Source: Lepisosteus oculatus (taxonomy: Eukaryota; Chordata; Actinopteri; Semionotiformes; Lepisosteidae). From it: a stretch of 64,000 nt of DNA. Made by a program: the position numbers and the translations under genes. Positions 48,509 through 61,929 of this stretch are shown in pieces. The first letter of the stretch is position 1, and each line of letters opens with the position of its first letter. Under the pieces are notes generated by a model. It searched no databases. It was not told the origin of the DNA and saw only the letters and a program-made list of their open reading frames with translations. Location: assembly GCF_040954835.1 (NCBI RefSeq), contig NC_090696.1, positions 67,827,722-67,891,721 on the forward strand, read 5' to 3'.

Positions 48509-51416
48509 CAATATAGGAGGAATTCAATCATTTTGTATGGAAACTATTCAGTGTGCATACTGTTGTCCTTAACAGGACGTTTCTTGAAAAGAACTCAAAT
48601 CTTCTATTGTGATGAATGGTGCAGGGAATTAAACTGCTGAAATGGCTCTTTCTGGGCTGAGATATTGATTCTGGACCTAAATCAAGCACAAGCACAGAAG
48701 AAGGGTTATAAACAAGAGGAGAGGCCATCTGGTTCCTCTTGCCAGTTTGCATTTTTTTTAAAACAAGCTAGTGCCTTTGCTTTGAAAATATGGCTGTTTC
48801 ATACTCCCACAACCCTTTGTGTAAAGAAGTGCCACCTGCTGCCAGACTTAAACACATTTCCACATCCTTTCCATTGGTGACATCTTGTTCCTGTTTCACT
48901 GGTACTGAGGAAATTCATTTGGCAACGGCTTTGTTAATGACTTATTAGGAATAATTGGATCGGGTCCCTCATAAGCTTCACTGTTTGAGATTTAGGCAGA
49001 ACTGACAAAGGTTAAAAAAGCCATCAGTCGGCATTCTCACTGATGCCCGGGGCTCCAGCCTGCTGAAACTGAAGTCTGCAACGTGTAATCACAAACAGAA
49101 GTATTGGCATCAGTGAAATTCAGCAGTTTCTTAGCTTACTTTAATTCTACTTTTAAAGAACTGCAACATTTATTAAACAGTGATTACTTTTGTCAGGTTG
49201 TTGCAGAGAAGATTCCAGATGAATTATCTGAGTTCATTTCGGTAGATTGTCAATAAGATCCCTACAGTATGTAGCTGCAGAGCCATGCAGTGCCCCTCCT
49301 TGTTACATACTGTAGTTTCTGTTTCTACACTCCAGGACAAGTTTCCGAGCCTGGCCCTTTTAGCCTAGAAATGAAAACTAATTGACATCTGCAACACTAT
49401 CAGCGTGACCATCCAAAAATGAACATTTCTAGATATACATTTATCAGAATATAATCATATGATTACTACTATAAATCAAATTAGACAGAATTATGGGGTC
49501 TCCAGTTCAGAAATAAGGTTTAAAATTCAATGAAGGCTAGAAAAGAATGAGGAATTTAGATGTACCAGTATAATTAATTTAGGACCAATCAAATTACCTA
49601 ATATCTTGTTAAACAAAGGATGGCGAGCGATGGCAACCAAAGTGTTACTCTGAGGAAGAGAAATCCTTTCAATTGAGAACTTTTTTATTTTATTTTATTT
49701 TTTACATTTTTTTGTTGGTGACGCTTCTGGTGGAGAACAAGAGCCAGTCGTTAAAAAACTGGACAGCAGTCTGGCTCGGGGGGGTTTTGTTTCAGAGAGC
49801 GCCGATCGTGCATTGTCACAGCTTGCGGGAAGCATGGCTGAGAGCTGTGCGTTAGTATTGATTGGCTCTTGTTCCGATACAGAACAGATTGAGCACTGCA
49901 GTTCAGAAAGCTGCTCTGCTGTCCTCGAAATAACCTTGTGTGTTTTCCCCTGCTGCGCAGGCCTGTCAAAAGCCATTTCAAAGGTGTTTTGCAATGTAAA
50001 CCACTGTACGCTGATTGATGAATTAGTTGACATGAATTAGTTGACACTGGCTGACTGTTTCTTTTTCTTTGGCCGATCAGGAAATATCTGCTGCATTATT
50101 GCCTTTTAGAGAGGGCCATTGAACAGCATCTCCTGTACAGCCCAATAAGGGCAAGACAAACCAAGCAATGAAGCAGATGCACTTGGATAGACAGTTAAAG
50201 CAAAATCCACACATATGTTTCACGATAAAACATCAAATATAAACCAAAAAGGGTTACCTCTCTCACAGGCCATATCATTGCAGTTCTTTCTGAAGCTTTG
50301 CGTTTGTCGTGTTAATTCTTTATTATAAAAGTAAAGGTAACATGTTAAGTTCTTTCGACATTAAAATAAGCATACATTCATCCAAGATGGTGATAATACA
50401 TCATGAAATTGTGGTAGGAGATAACAAACCAGGGCATTATTTCCAAATTTCTGCGTTTTGACAGTGTGGGTCGCTTTCAAGTTTTCAAGACTGTATTTTC
50501 ACTATGTGCCAGCAGAGGGCGTCAGAACACCCTCTCAGAAGAATGGACGGGTATGCACTGTCACCATTCCATCCAGTTGCTAATCGCATCATCCAGTTTA
50601 GGATCGCGGGGGAACAGGAGACTATTCCGGCAAGCCAGTACAGAATCCTTGAGTGTTTGGGGCTGTTACCTTTCATTTTTTAAGGCTAGTAGGTTGTGCT
50701 TAACAAAACATCTACGCATTACACTTACCATATATCAGACTAAAAGCAACTCCGTACAGGTTAGTTCCCCTGATGTCAATATTGCATTCTTGACTACACA
50801 ATCGCAGTACTTGCACAATTATACAGTGTTTCTTTTAAAAGGAAATACAAACAAAAAAGCCATGAAGAAACAGTATTTTCTTATATAACAGGATCAAACT
50901 GGAATTAAAGCAAAAAACTCAAGGTATCCTTGGGTTAAATGTGAACTTGAATAGTACTTTCAAAATATGGAGCAGACATGACGTCCAATCACTTCCAGTT
51001 AGGAATCATAACAAAATGGGTTGATAATGACCAGCATGGTGAAATCTAGAGAGTTTAGACAGTGATGTTTCTTGGTGATCTCATTTTCAGTGCTGCAGAA
51101 GCTCACAGTTTTAACTGTTGCAGCACCTCAGTCTGTTTCGAATCAAGTCTGCTTTTACTGAGGGCCACAGGAGAATCCATCTCGAGTTATTTGATCTCGG
51201 CAACGTGTCTCGATGTCACTGCTGGCTTTTGAGAGAACGTACGCAAACCTGCTCTGATCCAGGACAACCATGGTCCTGCATATCTTAAATGGGCAGTGAG
51301 CCCAGGGGCAGCAGTCTGCAATAAAGACTCTTCATTTCTCCTGGACCCAGGTTCTCAATCTCTGCTATAAGTAGCATGCAGTATCTCTTTATTTTGACTG
51401 CAATAGGAATAAGGAT
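48509..51416. other. Intergenic, nothing confirmed
   Basis: A somewhat GC-richer patch at about 49730-49980 has opposing open frames of 75-112 codons with no recognisable domain. Nothing was called. Confidence 0.5.
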
Positions 51417-51597
51417 GTCCAGAAGTCAATTAACCTTCCTGTATGACTTTGGACTGTTGGGGGGGAAACCAGAGCACAAGGAGGAAACCCACGCAAACAC
51501 GGAGAGAACATACAAACTCCTCACAGATAGACTCCAGGTCTGACATTGAACCTGGGCCCCAGTGCTGAGAGGCAACACTGCTAACCACTGTGTGTCT
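51417..51597 (-). repeat. tRNA-derived SINE fragment (family 3)
   Basis: On the minus strand it runs cagtggttagcagtgttgcc, then a B-box-like ggttcaatgtc and gtttgtatgttctctccgtg, tttgcgtgggtttcctcc. This is the head and central part of a widespread fish SINE. A related piece lies in forward orientation at 57296-57445. Confidence 0.75.
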
Positions 51598-53704
51598 GTG
51601 TCTGTGTGTGCTCTACGGGGGACTACTACTGTGAAGGAATAAGAATTTTCAGTGTGAGGTGGCATCTTGTCCTTGAACAGTGGCTGGGTGCTCTTTGTTT
51701 CTAATTTCAGATTCATTTTCAGCTTATATCCTAAGCCTTTCCATGTTCCAATACATTGGCTTAATGTAACTGTGTGATTCAGGATGAGGATATACAGTAA
51801 GCAGGAGAGATGGCTGTAGAACACGTAAATATCATACTGCCAGATATACTGGATGAATTCCTGAACAAAAAGGAAAGCCTGACCACATCCTCAATCAACG
51901 TAGGTATGGGGAGACTCTGTAACTTGTCCACAGTGTTGGAATAAGAAGCATTCCGTTGTGAGAGATGAGCTGTTGCACTATGGGGCATCTGTAATGTTGT
52001 TCGTCTCAGGCATTGTGTTGTAATCCGTCCGGCAAAGACAGCACCAGGTTATAAACCCATAGCTGGCGATATCACACACTGTGTACTCCTCCATTATTAC
52101 CCCCAGACCTCTTCTCTCCATTTCTGTAGATTGCAAGGATTGTGAGTTTTATTCATAATAACCTGGGTGCACTGCAATGCCTGTGTTCCTTAAACCTCCT
52201 TTCAGTCCGTTGTCCTTGTTTTTGTCCTCATCACCCAGTCATGTGTTATGCCACACAGAAGCAGAGAGCGCATGGTATTTGGAGAACTGTACTGAGAACA
52301 GCTCAGATGCACACTGAGCCACTGTAAAAGGATCCTGATGATCTTAATAGCCCTGCAGGGTAATCTGCTGCATCTCAATGTGAGCCACAGAACGCTATGG
52401 TTCAACTTTTTAAACGCTTTTTTAAAGGCTGTAGAGGTAGCAAGATGCAGGTTTTGACACCCAAATGAAAACATTTTTGAAGAGTGTCACTTTCTCTGTC
52501 TTGCATTGCTTTTCCAGCTCCAGATTACTGCTTGGAAGGATTTCTTAACAGGGAAATGAATGTATTTTTACAGGTTTTTGGGGGATGGAGAATGTGTTGC
52601 TTGTGGCCGAGGAAGGACAATTGTGAACTCACCTGTGGTATTTGTAATTATCTGCAGTCTTTCAGAGAGGAAGTGGATACTGTATAGAAAATACATTTTG
52701 CAGGTACTGGACATGTATGACATGTTTATGACGAGTTTTGTTTCTTTTCGTAATGTTTTTTTTCAATCATTTGTTGATCAAAGTTATTTTAAAACCCGAG
52801 ACCTGTCCAGGCCATTACAGCAGTAAAACAGCAGCTCTTGGGTTTGTGTCTTTGATGCAGCATAATGGTGTAAATATGTAAGCAGTCTCAGTCAATACAA
52901 CCTGTGCATTTTAAATGGTATAGGTTACTCCCTGGTTCATAGAATTTGCAGTTTCTCCAGCCTGCGGGGTTTGATGTTTTTTTGCACACCTCAGTTTTCA
53001 TCGCTTGTCTTCTCATTGACAATGACCTTAGACTCCTCTGTTGCCCTGTGGAGAGCTTGTATACATGTACATTTCTATGCACATGAATCACGTAGAAGCA
53101 GATCACATTGTAAAGTCCTTCGCAGACGGCTGGTTCCTTCTCCATACATCTGAACTCTGAATGTGCTTCAATAAACAGATGATCTGTCTGTCAATTAACG
53201 GAGGCTTCTGCCTGTCTTGATTGAAAGGATTGTTTTCCCTCTTCATCAATCGACTCCACTGTGTGAAATACCAGATGCCTTTGTTGCGAAGCCTCGCTGT
53301 GAGTCGGAGTTTGAGTTCTGAAAGGAAATGAGCCGATTCCCAGAGAGACCTTGCTCACCCCCTTTCAGAAACGCAGTTAAATCTGTACAGTTTACTTACA
53401 AAGTATTTTGATAAATGGGTCAAGAGCCTGAGGCCTAATCTACCTGCCAACCTGACCTCTAGCTTCGAGCTTGGTTTATTTGCTGACCTGTGAGGCCACA
53501 ACTCTAAGGACTATTATGTTGGCTTTTTATGCAAACCAGCTTCTGATAAGACTCTAGTATCAGAGCAGGGCATCGGTTTTGGTTATTGAACCGTGACTGC
53601 TACAGTTAACAGCGCTGAACGAGATAAAACTCAAAGGCTGGACTCAGCACATTCTCCAATTTTTCCATCTTATCAGAAAGGGAGTCAAATCAACATTTCT
53701 GTAG
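51598..53704. other. Intergenic, nothing recognised
   Basis: AT-rich non-coding sequence; nothing recognised. Confidence 0.5.
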
Positions 53705-54018
53705 GCCAGGGGCCTCCAGACGTACTGTAGTCCAGAAGAGCTCCATTCCAGTTGGGCTTGTAGGAAACCTGTTTTTAAAGACTGTCAACACCTGTAAGAT
53801 ATTCATACCTCAAGCAAGTAATCTGTTCACTTTCGAGAACTCTGGACCTTGAGGACTGGGGAGTACTTAGATTGTAGTCCAAAATGATCTGTAAATGACT
53901 TAATTTAACACCTGACCTGTTTAGTTGATCACCTGTTCTATACCTTTAGAAATGTGTAGTTTAAAGGTGACCTGAGACACCTGCTGGACTGGGGCTCTAA
54001 GGGATGAGGGTTGGAGAT
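53705..54018 (+). mobile_element. MITE-like repeat, copy 1 of a pair
   Basis: Homologous to 60911-61200 in the same orientation. Shared blocks include tttttaaagact, acctttagaaat (tatctttagaaat in the other copy) and gctggactggggctct against gctggattagggctcc, ending in gggttggagat. The outer ends are weak inverted repeats. A non-coding dispersed element. Confidence 0.65.
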
Positions 54019-56324
54019 GCATGCTGTGGGTAATCTGAAAACCAAATCTGGCTGCCTCTTCTACTTCAGCTGGTATCTGCTGAGTTTTGCACTGCCTATG
54101 GTCACGAGAAAGGGTCTAAAGGACACATTCATATTATAATCAGGTTTATACTGTTACCTCAGGCTTTCATTAATACCACGTTGTCTGATTCATGCTTTCC
54201 AGTCTGGGGCTCAAACAAGCTGCTCTTCATCTGCCTTCTTGGAAACCTCACAACAGCGGCAGCAGAGCTCATTAGATAAAAAAAAAATCTGGGGTTTCAT
54301 TGCTCTCATTGAAATGCATCAAAAATAAAAATGTTGAATAGGGTCCTGCCTACATACAGTATGCACTGAAAGCCGGTTTTTCAATGTGAAGCAAAAACCG
54401 TCATCTTTCACAAATCTGTCATCTTTCACATAACACAAGTAACTGCTTGCGTTTGCGTTTAAACCATATAGCGGAGGACACGTACTGTATAACCAGTGAT
54501 TATCTCCTCTGTCAGGGTGGTTGCGACGGTGAAGTATAAGCGTGGGCTTCTTTTTCCGAATGATTGGGATGGGTCAGCATTAATGCGGCGAGATCGTCCA
54601 ATAAAGGCTGCTGGCGGAGTCTTTGTGGGCGCAGAGGGCAGACTGTGGACTCTGCGCTGTCAGCTGCAGAGGGACGCCCGCCAGCCCACCTCGCCGCGGC
54701 GCAACTCATTACTCAGCCGGTCTCTTATCTCTCCCTCCACCTGCGGACTCCTAGAGACGGACCTGCGACGTGACGCAAATCTTAATGGCGATTTAGGAGC
54801 ATCTCAGACAAAGAGCTTGCAGTTTCAATTAATGCAGGCCATTCCTCCTTACGTTTTATTACCGTACGGTGTTTTTTTTTAGTTTGTGATTTGTCATTGT
54901 CATTCCCTGTGTTTCCAGACTTTTCTTCTGTGCCGGTCCCCTAATGTCTTGTGACTGGCTAGTAAATAACACCGTTCCAAATGGCTAATAGATCTTTCTA
55001 AGCACCTTCCTTCCTGCCTGGGCTGTGTATATGCATTAAGGAGTGCAAGACGTAGCGATTCCATACTGTGACTATGCCATTTTACAGTATACTATGAGTA
55101 ACTGTGCTGCTCTGTTGGGGTCTGAGATGTACTGTATATGGCTAATCGGAGAAACTGTGGGTTTTTATAATTCAGCACATTAATGCAATGAGTAGTTGCT
55201 CATACTGTAACTTTGCAACAGGTCTTTGAATCACTTCAGAAAGGTTTAGTGATGGTTTGTACACAGATCACAAAGGTGTAAAAGGTGTTTTACTGAGGTG
55301 TAAAAAAACAGCCGTTACAGTATTGGTATAAAGTGCATTTCAGACTCTGTGCTTCACAGAGAAAAGGAGAAAAACAACAGACTTCCTTATCTTTAAGTAG
55401 AAACTGCCAGTGAATTCCTGCACTGTTGATCTTCACGAATGTGATTCAGTATGACAGGCTTTGTGGTAAACCTGGGAGGCCTTGGCATTGGAGGCTCTGA
55501 CTGTGACAGTATGTAACATGCACTCCTAGAACCAAGCAAACTATATGGTCTTTGAGCTGTACTGAGACAAAACATCTACCAGCACAGCTATTGGAAAGTT
55601 CAAGTCCTTTGCTTGATGGTGTTGGCTTTCCCTTGGGTACAGAGCTGAAGCCTGTGGCAGATACCAAACACCTCTGGAATTTATGACTTGCAGGTGGGGT
55701 GAGGTTTTGATTTAATCTCAGTTTGGGTTAGGAATCTTGATTAGTTTAGTGCCATTATGTCGAATTCCAGCCTTTGAGGACTCCAGCATGTTCAGGTTTG
55801 GACTCCATTGTAAACTTTCAATTCCCAGAAAGGTTTAATTGTGTATCTTGTTGTATCTTTTCAAAAGTTTAGGGGCTCTTTGTTTTCTGTGGTTGTTTAT
55901 TGCTAGTTTACTAACTTCGCTTACGCTGTAATCCATCATGTCCAACCTCAAACTGCATTCCCTGTCCTGCATATCGATGCCTATTAAGGAAGGAATTTAT
56001 TATTTGTGTGAAGTGGGTTAAACAATGTAGATTTGTGTTGGGCCCTTATGATGAAAAGTAAAAAAAAAGTGAAAACTGATTTTTCACCCGTTAGTAGTAG
56101 AAACATTACAGAGCTAAAGTAATCCAGTAATAGGAGGGTCTGATATATTAAGGAATTTAATTCTGCCAATCGTTTTTAAACATCACTGAATTAACACTTC
56201 ACTAGAACATATTGCTTGGTTTGATTACATACAGTAAGGAAGAAACTGTACCCAAATCTTGCAAAAAGACATGGCAACCAATTAGACAAACAGATAAAGG
56301 TTTACAATTAAGAAGTGCATTCTT
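54019..56324. other. Intergenic with a small CpG-rich block
   Basis: AT-rich except for about 54530-54790, which is CpG-rich and contains a plus-strand open frame of 128 codons (54496-54882) with no recognisable domain. It could be an isolated regulatory element or a non-coding exon of the gene to the right. No gene is called. Confidence 0.4.
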
Positions 56325-56735
56325 TAGGAGTTGCTAAGTGACTCAACTAGTAGAGTCATCTGTGTGTAATGGTTTGCTCTATGATCCAGATGTGGCAGGT
56401 TCAAGCCTGAGTCATATCACCGGTTAACTCTGACCAGGATTCTCCAAGCAGCAGTAGTTAATTGGCTCATTACTGCTGGGGGAAGCTTGGGATGAATTGG
56501 CCAGGGCTCTGATGGTTCCTGGTTAAAGTGGGGCCCTTGAGACTCTGTGGATATTGCTGCAAAGCCTGTGATATGTCAAAATGGTTGGGCTGTCAGTGGT
56601 ATTCACCTGCATTTTCTCATTCCTCCCTGTGGAGGGACTGGGGTATGATTCCTTGCAGAGAGATAAGGATAAGCACACATTGCTGATTCTAAATGAGGTG
56701 TGTATACAAAAATAATAAAGTGTTCAAGTTCAAAA
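56325..56735 (+). repeat. tRNA-derived SINE, family 4
   Basis: It begins with a tRNA-like head: ctaagtgactcaactagtag, with a B-box-like ggttcaagcct at 56398-56408. An unrelated body of about 300 bp follows and the copy ends in an aataataaag run. Only one copy of this family is seen here. Confidence 0.6.
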
Positions 56736-56936
56736 CCTTAATTTTTATTTGATACAGTCTTGTGCATAACACATTTTGATGCAATTTAGAGCTGTACTCA
56801 ATGTGTTAAACTTTTTGTGTAAAATCATGTATTAAGTAATAACATTTAGGTTCCTCATACAGATTACCATACATAAAACAATGGTATTTCTGACAAAATT
56901 TATAATCCCAGCCGCTCTGAAATGTCACACACTAGA

Positions 56937-57209
56937 TAAGATCACTTTATTAGCCATATACAATTTCTTGTATTAGGAATTCGTCTTTTCTAATACCCCC
57001 AACTTGCTCTCCATGAGACAGACAGGGAGAGAGAAGCTTGGGGTCAGAGCGCAGGGTCAGCCATTGTACAGTGCCCCTAGAGCAGTTGGGGTTAAGGGCC
57101 TTGCTCAGGGGCCCAACAGAGTAGGATTCCTCTGCCAGCTGCAGGATTTGAACCAACAACCTTCCAGCCACAGACACTGATCCTTAGCCACAGAGCCACC
57201 ACTCCATCC
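56937..57209 (-). repeat. tRNA-derived SINE (family 2), copy 3
   Basis: Reverse-orientation member of the family at 26757-27040. The tail complement (gatcactttattagccatat) is at 56940 and the head complement (ccacagagccaccac) at about 57189-57203. It retains the B-box region (complement ggatttgaacc). Confidence 0.85.
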
Positions 57210-57295
57210 TGTCCTTTTTTTTTTGCAGGCACTTCACACATGATGTGTCTGTCTCACTCGCACATAGAGGAACCACATTTAGGAAAAAACCTTTT

Positions 57296-57445
57296 CAAAA
57301 ATCACAGCCACATGGGTCCAGGGTACAAATCTCGTTCGGAGTGCCTGTCTGTATGGAGTTTGCATGTTCTTTCTGTGTTGCTGTGGGTTTGCACCAGCTG
57401 TACTTGGTATCCTCCTGCCTTCTGAAGATATGCCGTCATCAGACT
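57296..57445 (+). repeat. tRNA-SINE family 3 fragment, forward
   Basis: Contains tggagtttgcatgttctttc and gctgtgggtttgcacc, matching in forward orientation the middle of the element at 51417-51597. The tRNA head is weak or lost. It abuts the LINE remnant to its right. Confidence 0.55.
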
Positions 57446-57469
57446 TGCAGGCAGCATCTTGTTTCTCTT

Positions 57470-58505
57470 GGTCCTCACAAACTCCCCATGGCCCCAGTCA
57501 ATTGCAGTGTGTCCAGGGTTCAGTCTTGGGATCATTGCTTTTTATTATTTATACAGTATGTTTCCTCTCCGTCAGGTTATATGCAGACATGGTCTTCAGT
57601 TTCATTGATATGCAGATGATACTCAGATTTACATTAAAACTTCTCCCACCTCCATCAGTTATCCCTCATCTGCATGACATCCAGCTCTGACTGACATCAA
57701 ATTCCCTGAAGCGACAAAACAGACATTTTGCTGGTGGGGAGCAAATGTCAACTGGAAAAACTGGAGCGCTTCACAGTAATAGTTGAAGGCTTCCCATCAA
57801 GTGTCGGCCTTACTCAGGAATTTGGGAATCGCAGTTGATTCTCTCCTGTCCTTTGAGCCCCATGTGAAAAAATTCTATTAAGACATTTTTTTCTCACCTT
57901 CGAAATATTGCCAGCATTATGAAATTGCTCTCAATATCTGATGCTGAGTGCCTGATTCACAAATGATTCATGCATTTGTAACATGGTGGCTTGCAATCTG
58001 TCCAGAACTCTGCAGCTAGACTTTTAACTCACAGTAGACCTTGGCAGCACATCACTCCTACACTACAGTACTGTATCTACATTGGTTGTCTATAGACACA
58101 TATTCAACATAAGATCTTGTTACCAACTTTTAAATCTATTACTAATGTGGCTCGATCATACATCTCTGAGCTCTGTCAGGTTTACACTCCCTCCTGAAGA
58201 CGGGTCAGTTGAGGCCAATCCTTTGCTCACTGTACCTAAGACTAAATCTCAGACATCTGGTGACTATTCTTTTTTTGGTTGCTGATCCTTTGTCGTGGAA
58301 TGTCCTTGCTCCAACTCTCCGAGAGACAAATTCTTTGACCCTCTTCAAATCCAAACTCAAAACGCACCCTTTTCACTAGGGCTTATGTCTGGTCACCTTA
58401 CGTTCTATCCAGGAAGTTTGTGTTCAATTTTCTTTCACTTTTTATTGTAACTTGTTACACTCCAGTATTGCTATTACTTTTGGTATGTCATCCTTGTAAA
58501 ATAAA
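57470..58505 (+). pseudogene. L2-like LINE remnant (reverse transcriptase C-terminal half)
   Basis: Plus-strand coding pieces in shifted frames spell non-LTR reverse-transcriptase motifs: VQGSVLGSLLFIIY at about 57508-57550, and the catalytic-site word YADD directly readable at 57609-57620, followed by TQIYI. A premature TGA sits just before YADD. Downstream, degraded text matching the usual C-terminal part of L2-clade elements is seen (RLLTHSRPWQHITPTL-type sequence near 58020, then a short AT-rich 3' UTR). Stops and frameshifts make it inactive. Clade assignment is by pattern and tentative. Confidence 0.75.
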
Positions 58506-60910
58506 CATTCAAAGGATTTTTGGTGTAATCTATAGCACACAACAAGTGTTTTGATTATGATATAGATTACAATGTTGTTTTACATAATTGAATTGGGGAT
58601 ATATATGTATTGGAAGACATAGTTGTCATGGGAGACTAATTTTTCTCCCACAGATTGTGAAAAAAACATCAGGATTCCCAGCAGCTGAAATGATTCACGT
58701 AACTAATGATTGCTTTCTCATTCCGTTTATCACAGCACCTACTAGAGGGAGGGATTGTATCCTTGGAGTATGCTTCATTAAAGTATTGGGGGTTCTCATG
58801 CTAAATTACATATACATTAAACACGTTCTACCAAGTACCAGTCATACCCTCTCACTCACTCCTTTGTCGTCACTTGAGCTTTTTGGTCAGCAGCCTCAAG
58901 CTTTTCCCTTCCTTTCTATCTTTCTCTCTCAGCTCCAGACACTTGCACTTAATGTACTTAATTTTCCAAAACGCTTGGTGAAGAAGCCAATATTGTCTTG
59001 ATTAGCCAGTTTGGTCACATTGCTTCTCAGCTGTTTTCTTCTTCTGAATCCAAAGACCCAACCACTCCTCAAACAACTGTTCTGCAGTGGATGAAATGAT
59101 TCACCTTCCAATTTATAGACTGTTTTGTTGCATTTCACCTGCAAATGATGGCCACACAGTGTGTTTTATCAACCAGAACTTGAAACACTTTCAGGGGGAA
59201 AGAAGTTAGATGTCCCCCATACAAACGTTCCCAAGATTTCATGTTTGAATAAAAACCAATAGAGAAAATTGGGAGATAGGAAATACTAAAGAAAATAATT
59301 ACAATACAATTAACTGCAATTAAAGATGAAAAGAACAGCGGAAGGTCTGAGGGAGAGAAAAGTTCATTGAAATATGGGGGGGGGGGAGGCCTCCAAAACC
59401 ATAACACCCTTAAAACAATTCAAGACAGGAATCAAAGTCTATATCAACTGTACAATAATGATATCGGGATGTTGAGGATGAAAAACATTTAAGTTTATTC
59501 AAGAGTTTAAGCAACATCTACAGTTTTATTTGCGAAATATTGGCAGATATGAGAGAGGTATGTGTCTAGTTTCAGGTTAAATAGGAAAGTCCCTAGTGGA
59601 AAAAGACTGGAGATCATTATTCCACCCCCCTTTCGAAAACAGAGGCCGAGACCATACTGTAGGTTACTAAGGACAGTTGCAGTGCACTTTCTGTATAGAA
59701 GCAAGTTAATGAGAGAAAGTAAATTCCTCTGCCAAATATAGAAGCAGATAACAGGGTGGTATTAAAACCTTTATTTATCTGAATTCAGGGCAGGGTATCA
59801 CAAGCTAGGTAGACTTTCTCTAATCTTTTTTAATCAAAAGACTTGTTTCATTTTTTTTTTCAGTGTTTTGTTTTTCATTTTCAGCAGAGATGTCCTCTCA
59901 TGTAAACAACAAGGTCATTTTCTTGTTTCGTTTTCCCTTTGGGAATTTCTCAGACAACACTGACATAATGAAAGGAAATCATGTTTTTATCTCTCTCTGT
60001 GTACAAGTGTTTGGCACATTTCTCACAAAAGGAGAACCCATCAGGAGCAAATTCTCTCTGCACCACAATGATGTATTTATTAACACTTGTCAATGTTTTC
60101 AGTGTTCAGTGTAGACAAGTGTAAATAAATTGTTTTGGAGTAGAGTGTGCGTGGTAGCTTCTGCTATTTTCATCAGTTTTTTACTGGACATCACCTGTAT
60201 AATCTGTAGGTGTGTTACTCGTCACACAGTAAAGACCAACCATGGTAAACTCAGATCATAGTGAACTGATCTGATCCCCAATGCAGGTCACTAAAGTGCA
60301 GAATCCAACTGGTTTTTTTAGTGCTTTTTTAATCATCAACAGCTTTAGTTCATCTGAGACTTAAGTGGATCAGTTTCAATATCTTCCATTAATCTTAGAC
60401 AAATGAGGATTCACAGGGACTTAGGAAATCTGTTGGACTGGGAACATCTTACTTTAAAAGAAAGTAATGGTTTGGATTACAGGTAAGGAGATAAAGGTTT
60501 CCACATCCTATAGAGTTGCACCATGAAACTAAAGCTGTTCACATCAATACTACTGTATATTGAGATGAGTAACAAGAGCCTTTACAGTTAGGTTTCCTAG
60601 TCCTCCGTACTTCAGTGTGTGAGTTCCTTGATGATTTAATTAGACTTAGATTTAACTAATAACTAATACTAATTACACATTTTTAATTTTTTTCCGCTCT
60701 GCAGGTGTAAGAGGCTTCTTTATGTAGAAACAGTCAGAAGTTGAAAATGTCGACTCCGAGGGAGCAGAAAGCAATTAAAAAGCCTCATTCAATCACATCA
60801 GCAGGTCAATTAGGCAATCAAAGTTCGAGCTGGAATGAAAACCCCAGCAAGTACTGGGGTCACCAGGAGCTGTTTCACAAACAGCAAGTCAACTCTTACA
60901 GATCATGTAA
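58506..60910. other. Intergenic, nothing recognised
   Basis: AT-rich non-coding sequence with a poly-G run near 59378. The 137-codon plus-strand frame at 58588-59001 has no recognisable domain. Confidence 0.5.
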
Positions 60911-61200
60911 TTCAGAGGATCTACAGCTGTGGTGCTGGGAAGCCCCTGTCCATTTAGGCTTATAAGTCACCTATTTTTAAAGACTGGCAATACTTGTAAG
61001 CGATTGATGAATTGAGTAATCAATTCAATTAAGATACCTCTAGTCTTTGAGGACTGAAGAGTATGTTGATCTCTGAGTTATTGCAATGTAATTGATCACA
61101 ATGGAATTGTTCTGTATCTTTAGAAATTGGGGATTTAATGGTAAGATGTTTAAGCTGCTGGATTAGGGCTCCCCAGGATCAGGGTTGGAGATCCCTGGTG
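60911..61200 (+). mobile_element. MITE-like repeat, copy 2 of a pair
   Basis: Counterpart of 53705-54018. The right end reads ccccaggatcagggttggag and its complement partly matches the left end (gatctacagctgtggtgctg), so weak terminal inverted repeats exist. Non-coding. Confidence 0.65.
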
Positions 61201-61929
61201 GAATTTTAGGATTTCAGTTCAACCAGGACCTCAGAACCAGAATTGATCTGTTGCAATTAAGTGAAAACTGTGATCTGCATGCCAGTCAATAATTACAATC
61301 ACAGCAGTCGACTATGAGATTCATCTGCTGAAGCACCTTATCCTTATTAACTTGTATTGCAATTAATAACTGCAATACAAGTTAATAGTAAGTGTGAATA
61401 CTCATGCATCATTTATTTGTGAACCAAATTGATATCTGTGTATTTTTTAATTTTTGTATTTTAGAGAACAGATAAACACCATTTTCAACACGGACGACAT
61501 TGCACGACAATCCTTTTATAATACAAATTTACTGTGTATTCTTTACATCTTTCTGGAATGTGGTTTTATTACCTTTCACAGTGTGCATTTTGGACATTTT
61601 TTTACTCTTTAAGTTATATGCTGCCATCTTTACAGTCTCTGTGGATTAAAATACTCAACAAGGTCGTGTAGAATTCTGCTGAACATGTATTTCTTTAATT
61701 CATCACGAAGAGGCTGAAAAGTCTTGACTACAGAGAAAACAAACATAAAAGTGAAACCTCCTTGGGAGCAAATCTGAGACAGACGAAATGTTTTCTGAAT
61801 TGTATTTTTTTTTTTACTACCAGTTCCCCTTCTCTCCACGAAAAAACAAAAGAGATAACAATCCGGCTTCAAAAAAGAACAAGGTGTTGTCACCATGTGG
61901 TGCACTCTCGTCGTTGTTTTCAGGGTCCT
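61201..61929. other. Intergenic, nothing recognised
   Basis: AT-rich up to the edge of the CpG island; nothing recognised. Confidence 0.5.

Noticed and set aside
49695..50047. Opposing open frames of 75-112 codons
   Set aside because: Overlap on both strands, no domain and no splice structure. Composition is only mildly elevated in GC.
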